From positions 29,092 through 93,091 of the forward strand of contig DATITC010000016.1 in NCBI GenBank assembly GCA_035468175.1: 64,000 bases of DNA, written 5' to 3'. This DNA is from JAVEDQ01 sp035468175. Its GTDB lineage: Bacteria > Actinomycetota > Actinomycetes > Frankiales > Frankiaceae. The translations under genes were made by a program, and so were the position numbers. Of the stretch, positions 25,290 to 31,849 are shown in pieces (the first letter of the stretch is position 1; the number at the start of each line of letters is the position of its first letter). The notes beneath the pieces are model-generated. The model did not search any database. It saw nothing but the letters and a program-made list of their open reading frames with translations, and was not told the DNA's origin.

Positions 25290-25306
25290 AGGAGCTGGGC
25301 TTGTGA
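25274..25306 (+). repeat. 17-bp tandem duplication at the mqnL-mqnP junction
   Basis: GGAGCTGGGCTTGTGA occurs at 25274-25289 and 25291-25306. The first copy is the 3' end of mqnL; the second supplies the AAGGAG Shine-Dalgarno (25289-25294) and GTG start of mqnP. Confidence 0.92.
25286..25306 (+). CDS. Micro-ORF between mqnL and mqnP (6 residues)
   Basis: Starts with GTG at 25286, overlapping the mqnL stop as GTGA, reads MKELGL, and ends with TGA at 25304-25306, overlapping the mqnP GTG as GTGA. It is a direct product of the 17-bp duplication and has the same length and geometry as the micro-ORFs before hemB. Translation is inferred only. Confidence 0.35.
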   Translation: MKELGL

Positions 25307-26211
25307 GCGCGGCAAATCCCGCCCTCGGCTCGAGCGCCGGGAACCCGGTGAAGGCGTTCTTACGGCTGGTGATGATCGAGCACTCGATCTTCGCGCTGCC
25401 GTTCGCCTACCTCGCTGTGCTGGCCGCGTCGTACAGCGTCGACCGGTCGGTGCACTGGGACGCGCTGCTCCTGGTCACCGTCGCGATGGTCGCGGCCCGG
25501 ACATTCGCGATGGCGTTCAACCGGATCATCGACCGAGAACTCGACGCCCGGAACCCGCGGACCGCCTCCCGCGAACTGGTCACCGGCGCCGTCGCCGTGC
25601 GGACCGCCGTCGTCGGCTCCGTCGTCGCCTTGATCGTCTTCCTTGTCGCCGCGGCGCTGCTGTCCCCGCTCTGCCTGGTGCTGGCCCCGATCGCCCTGGC
25701 GCTGCTCGCGCTCTACCCCTACGGCAAGCGCTTCACCTGGCTCTGCCACGGCATCCTCGGGCTCGCGCAGGCCGTCGGACCCATCGGCGCGTGGATCGCC
25801 GTGACCGACCGGTGGAGCTGGGACGCGGTCTTGCTCGGGCTGGCGGTCGGCCTGTGGATCGGCGGCTTCGACCTGATCTACGCCCTGCAGGACCTCGACT
25901 CGGACCGGGCCGGCGGCGTCTACTCGCTGCCCGCGCGCTTCGGGCCGGTGGTCGCGCTGCGGGTCTCGCAGGTGGCCCACCTCGTGACGCTGGCGTTGTT
26001 CGTCGCCTACGGTGTCGGCATCGGGGCGGGGGTGTTGTGGTTCGTCGGGGTCGCCCTGGTCGCGGTCGCGTTCGCCTACGAGCACAGCATTGTGGCGCCT
26101 AATGACCTCTCTCGGGTCAACCGGGCGTTCTTCACCACCAACGGCTTCGTCGGCATCGCGCTGTTCGTGTTCGGCCTCGCCGACCTCGTGGTGCGTGGGC
26201 TCGGCGTCTGA
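25303..26211 (+). CDS. mqnP: Menaquinone biosynthesis prenyltransferase, UbiA family
   Basis: 302 residues with eight or nine membrane helices. The two aspartate-rich motifs are NRIIDRELDARNPRT (NxxxDxxxD) and DLIYALQDLDSDR (DxxxD-type), which bind the prenyl diphosphate through Mg2+. It attaches the polyprenyl tail to the naphthoquinol nucleus; the tail itself probably comes from the synthase at 60489. Its start is created by the 17-bp duplication. Confidence 0.9.
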   Translation: MSAANPALGSSAGNPVKAFLRLVMIEHSIFALPFAYLAVLAASYSVDRSVHWDALLLVTVAMVAARTFAMAFNRIIDRELDARNPRTASRELVTGAVAVRTAVVGSVVALIVFLVAAALLSPLCLVLAPIALALLALYPYGKRFTWLCHGILGLAQAVGPIGAWIAVTDRWSWDAVLLGLAVGLWIGGFDLIYALQDLDSDRAGGVYSLPARFGPVVALRVSQVAHLVTLALFVAYGVGIGAGVLWFVGVALVAVAFAYEHSIVAPNDLSRVNRAFFTTNGFVGIALFVFGLADLVVRGLGV

Positions 26212-26215
26212 CCCG

Positions 26216-26851
26216 GTGGACCAGCTGTCGGAGTCGGAGCCGGAGTCGGAGCCTCCCGGCCTTGGCCCACATCCGCTGCCCTGGCCGGACGACCCGCGCC
26301 TCGACCCGGAGCTTCTCGCCGAGGGCGACCGCCGCAACGTCGTCGACGGCTACCGCTACTGGCGGCGGGAGGCGGTCGTCGCCGACCTGGACCTCCGCCG
26401 GCACCCCTTCCACGTCGCCATCGAGAACTGGCAGCACGACCTGAACATCGGGACGGTCGTGCGCAACGCCAACGCATTCCTCGCCGCCGAGGTGCACATC
26501 GTCGGCCGCCGGCGCTGGAACCGCCGCGGCGCGATGGTGACCGACCGGTACCAGCATGTGCGACATCACGACGACGTCGGCGCGCTGGCCGAATGGGCGG
26601 CTGCCACGCAACTGCCACTGATCGGCATCGACCTCCTCCCCGGTTCCCGGTCCATCGTCAGCGCCGAACTACCCCGGACCTGCGTGCTGCTGTTCGGGCA
26701 GGAGGGGCCGGGGCTGTCCGAGGAGGCGCGGCGGCGCTCCGCGTCGGTGCTGCACATCCCGCAGGTCGGTTCCACGCGTTCGATCAACGCCGGCGTCGCC
26801 TCCGGGATCGCCATGTACGAGTGGCTCCGCCGGTACGCCCGGGAGAGCTGA
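26216..26851 (+). CDS. TrmH-family RNA 2'-O-methyltransferase (SPOUT class)
   Basis: 211 residues. The three SPOUT motifs are present: NIGTVVRNANAF, VLLFGQEGPGLS, and IPQVGSTRSINAGVASGIAM. The knotted fold binds SAM. The start is placed at GTG 26216, four bases after the mqnP stop; the N-terminus is acidic with Ser-Glu-Pro repeats. The tRNA or rRNA nucleotide it modifies cannot be told from sequence. Confidence 0.85.
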   Translation: MDQLSESEPESEPPGLGPHPLPWPDDPRLDPELLAEGDRRNVVDGYRYWRREAVVADLDLRRHPFHVAIENWQHDLNIGTVVRNANAFLAAEVHIVGRRRWNRRGAMVTDRYQHVRHHDDVGALAEWAAATQLPLIGIDLLPGSRSIVSAELPRTCVLLFGQEGPGLSEEARRRSASVLHIPQVGSTRSINAGVASGIAMYEWLRRYARES

Positions 26852-26894
26852 GACCACTTCCGCCGGCAACCTGGCTCAGGTAGAACCGGAGGTC

Positions 26895-27593
26895 ATGACG
26901 TCGCGACACGGCCGGCCCAGTCTCATGCGGCCCAGTCCCATGCGACCCAAGCCCATGCGACCCAAGCCCATGCGGCCCAGTCCCATGCGCCGGTTCGATC
27001 CGCGCAAGCTGGGCGCGCTCGAGTGCGCCGCGTGGGTGGCCTACTACCGGCGGGACTGGCGTCGGGTGCTCGGCGCCGCTGTCGGGATGGTGCGGGTCGG
27101 CTTCCGGATGTCGTGGCCTCGGACCCTGTACGGGGCCGCGCTGGTGCTCCGGGCCAACCAGGTCTGGGCGCCGTACCCGGACAACGACCCAGACGCAGCG
27201 CGTCGGCTGATGGAGCGCTTCTACCGACTGGTCGCCCGGACGCACGACGAGACGTTCGACGTGGTTCGCGCCGCCGAGCTGGAGGTCGAGTGGTGGCGGG
27301 TGCACCGGCACGGCCAGCGGGATGAGCCCGACCAGCCGCCGAACGCGCTGATCGACGCGTTGACCGCGCTGTACGCCCACGTCTACCAGGAAGAGCCGGA
27401 ATTGGTCCGTCCGGCGGCAGCTGCCCGAGCCGAGGCGATGTTCGTCTCCGACGCGTGGGTGGCGGCGGGAGCCGACCCCCACAGCACCGCTATCGAGGCC
27501 GAGCGGGCGGCTCTGACCAGGTCGTATGCGTTGCTACTCGGAGCCGTCCACCGACTCCCCGGGGCGGATGGAGAACGGCCCCGCGGGGTGTAA
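26895..27593 (+). CDS. Conserved hypothetical protein with an N-terminal pentapeptide repeat
   Basis: 232 residues, not recognised. It has no clear signal peptide or membrane helix, is rich in Arg and Trp, and the body begins MRRFDPRKLGALECAAWVAY. The first ~32 residues contain five P(S/K)(L/P)MR units from a 15-bp repeat, and each unit has an in-frame ATG, so the true start is uncertain among six methionines. TAGAAC ending eight bases before the first ATG may be a -10 box, favouring the first. Similar proteins appear in mqn regions of other actinomycetes, to my recollection, without known function. Confidence 0.65.
   Translation: MTSRHGRPSLMRPSPMRPKPMRPKPMRPSPMRRFDPRKLGALECAAWVAYYRRDWRRVLGAAVGMVRVGFRMSWPRTLYGAALVLRANQVWAPYPDNDPDAARRLMERFYRLVARTHDETFDVVRAAELEVEWWRVHRHGQRDEPDQPPNALIDALTALYAHVYQEEPELVRPAAAARAEAMFVSDAWVAAGADPHSTAIEAERAALTRSYALLLGAVHRLPGADGERPRGV
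26916..26990 (+). repeat. Five 15-bp tandem units inside the start of the 26895 gene
   Basis: Units begin at 26916, 26931, 26946, 26961 and 26976, with consensus CCCA(G/A)(T/G)CCCATGCG(G/A). Each encodes Pro-Ser/Lys-Pro/Leu-Met-Arg. Copy number change would keep the frame and only lengthen the N-terminus. Confidence 0.93.
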
Positions 27594-27605
27594 TCCGAGG
27601 AACAT

Positions 27606-27633
27606 TTGTCGGGCGCTTCATGTTGGGTAGGGT
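27606..27633 (+). promoter_or_regulatory. Putative promoter with overlapping palindrome in a convergent intergenic gap
   Basis: TTGTCG (27606-27611) and TAGGGT (27628-27633) are spaced by 16 bases. A perfect palindrome GTTGTCGCCGACAAC (27632-27646) starts at the end of the -10 box and covers the expected transcription start. It could be a repressor operator or the first hairpin of the transcript. Confidence 0.4.
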
Positions 27634-27639
27634 TGTCGC

Positions 27640-27764
27640 CGACAACAGATGTGCCGGCTCGATCCATGGCCCCCGGACCCAAACACGTCGCTTCGAGCGA
27701 CACCACGCCGTGAGGCAGACCTGGCGGGTCGGCGCACGACAGCCCCGGACTTCGGTCCGGGGCT
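27640..27764 (+). ncRNA. Candidate structured small RNA in the 27594-27800 gap
   Basis: The 207-bp gap between two convergent genes is not empty. After the promoter-like element it contains a small hairpin (GTCGCT, loop TCG, AGCGAC; 27687-27701) and ends in the strong hairpin at 27741-27764. That is the layout of a free-standing small RNA of about 125 nt. It lacks the C-rich loops of the actinobacterial 6C RNA and the conserved core of SRP RNA. The alternative is only a terminator for the upstream gene. Confidence 0.35.
27741..27764. terminator. Strong TTCG-capped hairpin
   Basis: AGCCCCGGAC, loop TTCG, GTCCGGGGCT: a perfect 10-bp GC-rich stem with a stable tetraloop. It is followed on the + strand by CTCGTGTTTCTGG. 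It can serve the + strand transcript and, being symmetrical, also the convergent gene ending at 27801. Confidence 0.85.
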
Positions 27765-27800
27765 CTCGTGTTTCTGGGGCCGGCCACCCCGCGGCGCCGG

Positions 27801-28145
27801 CTAGTCCGCGGCGCGCTTGGAGCGTCGCCGGGGACCGGTCCGGGGATAGCGCTGCTGATTGCCGGGCTCGAGGTCGGCCAGCGCGCCGCGCAGCAGCTGC
27901 AACGCGTTCCGGGACAGCGCGTCCGCCTCGACCGCCGACAGGTCGAGTTCGGCGGCAACCCCGGGCCATCCCTCGGCGTAGCCGAAGGCGGTGACGGCCG
28001 CGGCCCGCTCCTGCGCCGGCAGCCGTGACAGGGCTTCCTCGAGCCGATCGAGCAGTTCGGCCTCGGGCGTGCCGGAGCTGCTCGGGGCGAGGTTCTCGAT
28101 GACGTCGCTCGAGAGCGGCCGCAGCCTGGGCTTCCGTTCTGTCAC
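27801..28145 (-). CDS. Small sigma-region-4-like helix-turn-helix protein
   Basis: 114 residues. The stretch LEEALSRLPAQERAAAVTAF followed by AELDLSAVEADALSRNALQLL looks like a sigma-70 region 4 or related helix-turn-helix, without region 2. Basic residues (RRRSKRAAD) end the protein. The role is unknown; a DNA-binding accessory protein is an inference. The start is GTG (complement of 28143-28145), inside the palindrome that also contains the start of the divergent kinase gene. Confidence 0.6.
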   Translation of the reverse strand: MTERKPRLRPLSSDVIENLAPSSSGTPEAELLDRLEEALSRLPAQERAAAVTAFGYAEGWPGVAAELDLSAVEADALSRNALQLLRGALADLEPGNQQRYPRTGPRRRSKRAAD

Positions 28146-28157
28146 GATTCCATCGTG
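28143..28157. promoter_or_regulatory. 15-bp palindrome containing both divergent start codons and both -10-like boxes
   Basis: The sequence CACGATTCCATCGTG is self-complementary apart from its three central bases. On the + strand CACGAT ends six bases before the GTG of the kinase. On the - strand the same CACGAT ends six bases before the GTG of the HTH gene. Each start codon is thus the complement of the first three bases of the other gene's -10 box. Confidence 0.6.
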
Positions 28158-28772
28158 CCTGCCGACCGCCCTTCATGTGCAGCGATCTGGGTTGTCGCCG
28201 GCGCGCCCGGCGCCGGTAAGAGCACCGTGGTTCCGCTGCTGCTCGCCCGGTTGCGGCCGGTTCCCGCCCGGCTCGACAAGGACACGATGTTCGGCGGCTT
28301 CGCCGGCGCGGTGCTGGACGCAGCCGGACGTCCGGTCGGCGAGCGCGAGGGCCCTTGGTACGACGAGCACGTCAAGGTGCATGAGTACGCCGGGATGACG
28401 GCGACGGCGCGGCAGATCCGCGGACCCGGCTGTCCGGTGCTGCTCGAGGCGCCGTTCACCTCGCAGATCCGCGACCCGAGCCGGTGGGCGGCCTGGGTTG
28501 CCGAACTGGGCGGCGAGCCGGTGCGCCTCGTCTGGATCGGCTGCTCGGCCGCGGTGCTGCGTGACCGGATCGAGCAGCGGGCGCGGCCGCAGGACGCCGG
28601 CAAGCTCGCCGACTACGAGGCCTGGTCGAGCCGCATGCAGCCGGACGTGCCGCCGCCGATCCCGCACCTCGCCCTGGACAACACCGGCACCGAGCACGAC
28701 CTCCGCGAGCAGATCGATCGCCTCGTTCGCAACCTGACCGCCGGGGGCGCCGACCGCCGGTGGGATGTCTAG
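28155..28772 (+). CDS. P-loop kinase-like ATPase, substrate unknown
   Basis: 205 residues. A Walker A motif, VVAGAPGAGKSTV, is near the N-terminus. RLDKDTMFGGFAGAVLD follows, and DRIEQRARPQDAGKL is a lid-like segment. This is the layout of small nucleotide or small-molecule kinases of the AAA/zeta-toxin/chloramphenicol phosphotransferase type. No target can be named. The GTG start has no Shine-Dalgarno but follows CACGAT by six bases, so a leaderless mRNA is likely. Confidence 0.7.
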   Translation: MPADRPSCAAIWVVAGAPGAGKSTVVPLLLARLRPVPARLDKDTMFGGFAGAVLDAAGRPVGEREGPWYDEHVKVHEYAGMTATARQIRGPGCPVLLEAPFTSQIRDPSRWAAWVAELGGEPVRLVWIGCSAAVLRDRIEQRARPQDAGKLADYEAWSSRMQPDVPPPIPHLALDNTGTEHDLREQIDRLVRNLTAGGADRRWDV

Positions 28773-28782
28773 CCTCTCCGGC

Positions 28783-29568
28783 ATGGGAGCTCTGGACGGT
28801 CGGGTCGCGCTGGTCACCGGCGGTGGTAGAGGGTTGGGCCGGGCGGTTGCGCAGGCGCTCGCCGAGCGAGGTGCCGCTGTCGCCGTCGGCGCCCGATCCA
28901 CGGAGGAAGTGGACTCGGTGGCCGGCGAGCTGCGGGAGGCCGGGTACTCCGCGACGAGCGTCCCGCTGGACGTCTCCGACCCGGCATCCGTCGAGAACGC
29001 GGTGCGGCGCGTCGCCGACGAGCTCGGCACAGTCGACATCCTGGTCAACAACGCGGGCGTGGTGTGGCCGCTCGGGATGCTGCTGAAGGTCGACGCCGAC
29101 GAGTGGGAGCAGTCGATCGATATCAACCTCACCGGCGCCGTCCGCTGCATCCGCGCCGTGCTGCCGGGCATGCTCGAACGTGGCTTCGGCCGGATCGTGA
29201 ACATGAGCAGCGGCGCCGCGGCCGGTCCCGGCATGCCGGCGGCCAGCGCCTATTCGGTGGGCAAGGCCGGGCTCGACATGGTGACGGCGAACCTGGCTGA
29301 CGAGCTCTCCGGCAGCGGCGTGTGCATCAACGGGGTCCGGCCCGGCGTGGTCGACACGTCGATGCAGGACTACATGCGGAGCCTGCCGCGGGAGCAGGTC
29401 GGCGCCGCGTTCTACAACAAGTTCCACGGGCTGCACGAGCGGGGCGAGCTCAGCGGTCCGGGTCCGGCGGCGCAGCTGATCGTGCTACTGGCCAGCAGCG
29501 ACCGCACCGGGCAGACGCTGGACGTGCGGGACGAGGAGACCAAGCAGCTTATCGACGGCATTGCGTGA
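28783..29568 (+). CDS. Short-chain dehydrogenase/reductase
   Basis: 261 residues from the ATG at 28783 (MGALDGRVALVTGGGRGLG). It has the TGGGRGLG cofactor motif, LVNNAGVVWP, and the catalytic Ser-Tyr-Lys in NMSSG and ASAYSVGKAGLDM. The cofactor Asp/Arg region is ambiguous between NAD and NADP. TAGCCT ends seven bases before this ATG, supporting it over the ATG at 28765. The substrate is unknown; it does not resemble FabG closely enough to assign it to fatty acid synthesis. Confidence 0.85.
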   Translation: MGALDGRVALVTGGGRGLGRAVAQALAERGAAVAVGARSTEEVDSVAGELREAGYSATSVPLDVSDPASVENAVRRVADELGTVDILVNNAGVVWPLGMLLKVDADEWEQSIDINLTGAVRCIRAVLPGMLERGFGRIVNMSSGAAAGPGMPAASAYSVGKAGLDMVTANLADELSGSGVCINGVRPGVVDTSMQDYMRSLPREQVGAAFYNKFHGLHERGELSGPGPAAQLIVLLASSDRTGQTLDVRDEETKQLIDGIA

Positions 29569-29697
29569 GAACTCGGCGCGGAACGGCTCGCGGGAGCCGA
29601 CAAATCCGTACGAATCGGGCGCTCAACACTGGTTCCGCGGAGAGTTTGCACACTGCCCGGGCAGCCGGCGGGTTTCTCGGAGCGGCATGCTGAACAC

Positions 29698-30327
29698 ATG
29701 AGCCGCGTCCCGTGGATCGTCGGGGTGTCCGGCGCGTCCGGGACGCCGTACGCCAGGTCCGTGCTGCGCGGGCTGCTGGCCGCGGGCGAGGCGGTTGACC
29801 TGGTCGTCAGCCGGGCCGCGCGACTGACGCTGCTGGACGAGACCGGACTCCGCTGGCACGACGACGGGTCGTCGCTGACCGCCTGGCTCGGCGCGGACGC
29901 CACGAAGGACGGCGACGTTTGGCACTGGGGGCCGGCGGACCTCGCCGCCGGCCCCTCCAGCGGCAGCTACGTCACGCGGGGAATGGTCGTGGTCCCGGCG
30001 AGCACCGAGGCGGTGGCGGGGATCGCGTTGGGGCTGTCGAAGGACCTGCTGCAGCGCTCCGCCGCCGTCACCCTCAAGGAACGACGGCCGTTGGTGGTCG
30101 TGCCGCGCGAGATGCCGCTGCCCCGGGCGACGCTGGTGCACCTGCTGGCGTTGTCCGACGCGGGGGCGGTGGTCGCTCCGGCCAGCCCCGGCTTCTACAC
30201 GGGTGCCGCGGACGCCGAAGCGCTGGCCGACTTCGTCGCGGCCAAGGTGCTGGACGCGCTGGCGGTGCCGCATCAGCTGGCGCAGCGGTGGACCGGAGTG
30301 CTCGGGCAGGGCCGCACTGCCGGCTGA
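29698..30327 (+). CDS. mqnM: Flavin prenyltransferase, UbiX family
   Basis: 209 residues. It contains IVGVSGASGTPYARSVLRGL (FMN-binding N-terminus), VVPASTEAVAGIALGLSKDL and VVVPREMPLPRATLVHLLAL, all UbiX hallmarks. UbiX attaches a dimethylallyl group to FMN to form the cofactor needed by UbiD-type enzymes, here most likely MqnL at 23838. CATGCT ends six bases before the ATG (leaderless pattern). The 129-bp gap before it contains no gene. The name mqnM follows usage for the pathway partner and depends on context. Confidence 0.82.
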   Translation: MSRVPWIVGVSGASGTPYARSVLRGLLAAGEAVDLVVSRAARLTLLDETGLRWHDDGSSLTAWLGADATKDGDVWHWGPADLAAGPSSGSYVTRGMVVVPASTEAVAGIALGLSKDLLQRSAAVTLKERRPLVVVPREMPLPRATLVHLLALSDAGAVVAPASPGFYTGAADAEALADFVAAKVLDALAVPHQLAQRWTGVLGQGRTAG

Positions 30328-30399
30328 GCAGGGCACCGCTGGACGGTGAATCCCCCGTGCCGCCTCGGCGGAAGGGTGCCGACCGGCAGAATCGGCCGG

Positions 30400-30918
30400 G
30401 TGTCCCGCCCTTTCCGCATCGTCTTCGTCTGCCTCGGCAACATCTGCCGTTCCCCGATGGCCGAGCTGGCGATGCGGCGTCTGCTGGACCAGGGGGGCTT
30501 GGCCGACCGGGTGCAGGTCGCCAGCGCGGGCACCGGCGACTACCACGTCGGCGAAGGCGCCGATCCGCGGGCGGCGGCCACGCTGCGCGAGCACGGCTAC
30601 GACCCGGACCGGCGCCGGCTCGCCGAGTTCAGGGCCACCCAGTTCACCGCCGACGACTTCGCCGGGGCCGACCTGGTCCTCGCCCTTGACGCCTCCAATG
30701 CGGAGGTGCTTCGTCGGCGGGCGCCCGATGCCGAGGCCGCCGCGAAGGTCCGCCTGCTCCGGGCGTTCGACCCAGCGTCCGTGGCCGCGGGCGAGGTGGA
30801 CGTCCCCGACCCCTACTACGGCGGGGAGGACGGGTTCCCGCACGTCCTGGCGTTGGTGGAGGCGGCCTGCCAGGGCCTTCTGGAGCACCTGCGCACCGAA
30901 CCCGCCCTCGCTCGGTGA
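30400..30918 (+). CDS. Low-molecular-weight protein tyrosine phosphatase
   Basis: 172 residues from GTG 30400. The active-site loop is FVCLGNICRSPMAE (Cys11, Arg17) and the general acid aspartate is in DVPDPYYGG. CAGAAT ends seven bases before the GTG. A frame extension to 30346 exists but adds no conserved residues. The protein substrate is unknown; the stop overlaps the next gene (GTGA). Confidence 0.9.
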   Translation: MSRPFRIVFVCLGNICRSPMAELAMRRLLDQGGLADRVQVASAGTGDYHVGEGADPRAAATLREHGYDPDRRRLAEFRATQFTADDFAGADLVLALDASNAEVLRRRAPDAEAAAKVRLLRAFDPASVAAGEVDVPDPYYGGEDGFPHVLALVEAACQGLLEHLRTEPALAR

Positions 30919-31760
30919 TCCCCGGGCTCGCGCACGCCACGTCGGTCGGTGGCGGCAGCATCTGCGACGCCTACCGTGGCGAATGGCGGGGGCGGACCGT
31001 GTTCGCGAAGACGCTGCGCCACCCGCCTCGGGGTTTCTTCGAGGCCGAGGAGCATGGACTGCGCTGGCTCGGCGCCGTCGGGGCTCCGGTGCCCGAGGTG
31101 CTCCACGTCGCCGCCGATGTCCTGATCCTCGAATGGGTCGAGGCCGGTTCCCCGACGCGGGCGGCAGCGGAACGGTTCGGCCGCGACCTCGCCGACCTGC
31201 ACGCCTGCAATGCGCCGGCTTTCGGCGCCGGGTGGCCCGGCTACATCGGCTCGCTCCCGATGGACAACGCCACGACCTATGCCGCTCCGGACGAGTGGCC
31301 CGCGTTCTACACCGAGCAGCGGGTGCTGCCGTTCCTCCGCCTCGCCGTGGACGACGGCGCCATCGACGACCGCGGCCAGCGAGCCGTCGAGGAGGTCTGC
31401 GAGCGGCTGGCCGACCTCGCCGGTCCGCCCGAGCCCCCGCGGCATATCCACGGTGACCTGTGGAGCGGGAACGTGCTGTGGACCGGTAAAGGCAGGGGTG
31501 TCGCGGACGGGCGCGTCCGGCTGATCGACCCGGCGGCGCACGGCGGTCACCGCGAAACCGACCTGGCGATGCTCGCCCTGTTCGGGTTCCCGCAGCTGGA
31601 CGCGGTGCTGGGTGCATACCGGGAGCGTTTCCCGTTGGCCGATGGCTGGGAGCAGCGCCGTGACCTGCACCAACTGCACCCGTTGCTCGTACATGCGGCG
31701 CTGTTCGGCCGCTCCTACGGTTCCCGCGTCACGTCGCTCGCGCGGCGCCTGCTGAGCTGA
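30915..31760 (+). CDS. Fructosamine kinase family protein
   Basis: 281 residues with a kinase-like phosphotransferase fold: VFAKTLRH (ATP lysine), VLILEWVEAG (hinge), HIHGDLWSGNVLW (catalytic loop Asp), and LIDPAAHGGHRETDLAML (metal Asp). Members phosphorylate ketosamines on glycated proteins or metabolites for repair. It is coupled by GTGA to the tyrosine phosphatase, a pairing I have seen in other actinomycetes. Confidence 0.87.
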   Translation: MIPGLAHATSVGGGSICDAYRGEWRGRTVFAKTLRHPPRGFFEAEEHGLRWLGAVGAPVPEVLHVAADVLILEWVEAGSPTRAAAERFGRDLADLHACNAPAFGAGWPGYIGSLPMDNATTYAAPDEWPAFYTEQRVLPFLRLAVDDGAIDDRGQRAVEEVCERLADLAGPPEPPRHIHGDLWSGNVLWTGKGRGVADGRVRLIDPAAHGGHRETDLAMLALFGFPQLDAVLGAYRERFPLADGWEQRRDLHQLHPLLVHAALFGRSYGSRVTSLARRLLS

Positions 31761-31765
31761 CCCTC

Positions 31766-31834
31766 GGGGACATGCGCGCGCTCCGCTCGGGGACATGCGC
31801 GAGCTCCGCTCGGGGACATGCGCGAGCTCCGCTC
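31766..31834 (+). repeat. Three 23-bp tandem units just upstream of mqnE
   Basis: Copies at 31766-31788, 31789-31811 and 31812-31834, each beginning GGGGACATGCGCG; the second and third are identical and the first differs by one base. They end one base before GACTACGCT, which holds the proposed -10 box of mqnE, so they occupy the -15 to -85 region of that promoter. Confidence 0.95.
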
Positions 31835-31849
31835 GACTACGCTGAGGGG

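Noticed and set aside
27640..27764. Identity of the candidate small RNA as the actinobacterial 6C RNA or SRP RNA
   Set aside because: The C-rich loops of 6C and the conserved SRP Alu/S-domain core sequence are absent.
31766..31834. 23-bp repeats near mqnE as a possible CRISPR array
   Set aside because: The copies are directly adjacent with no spacers and there are no cas genes.
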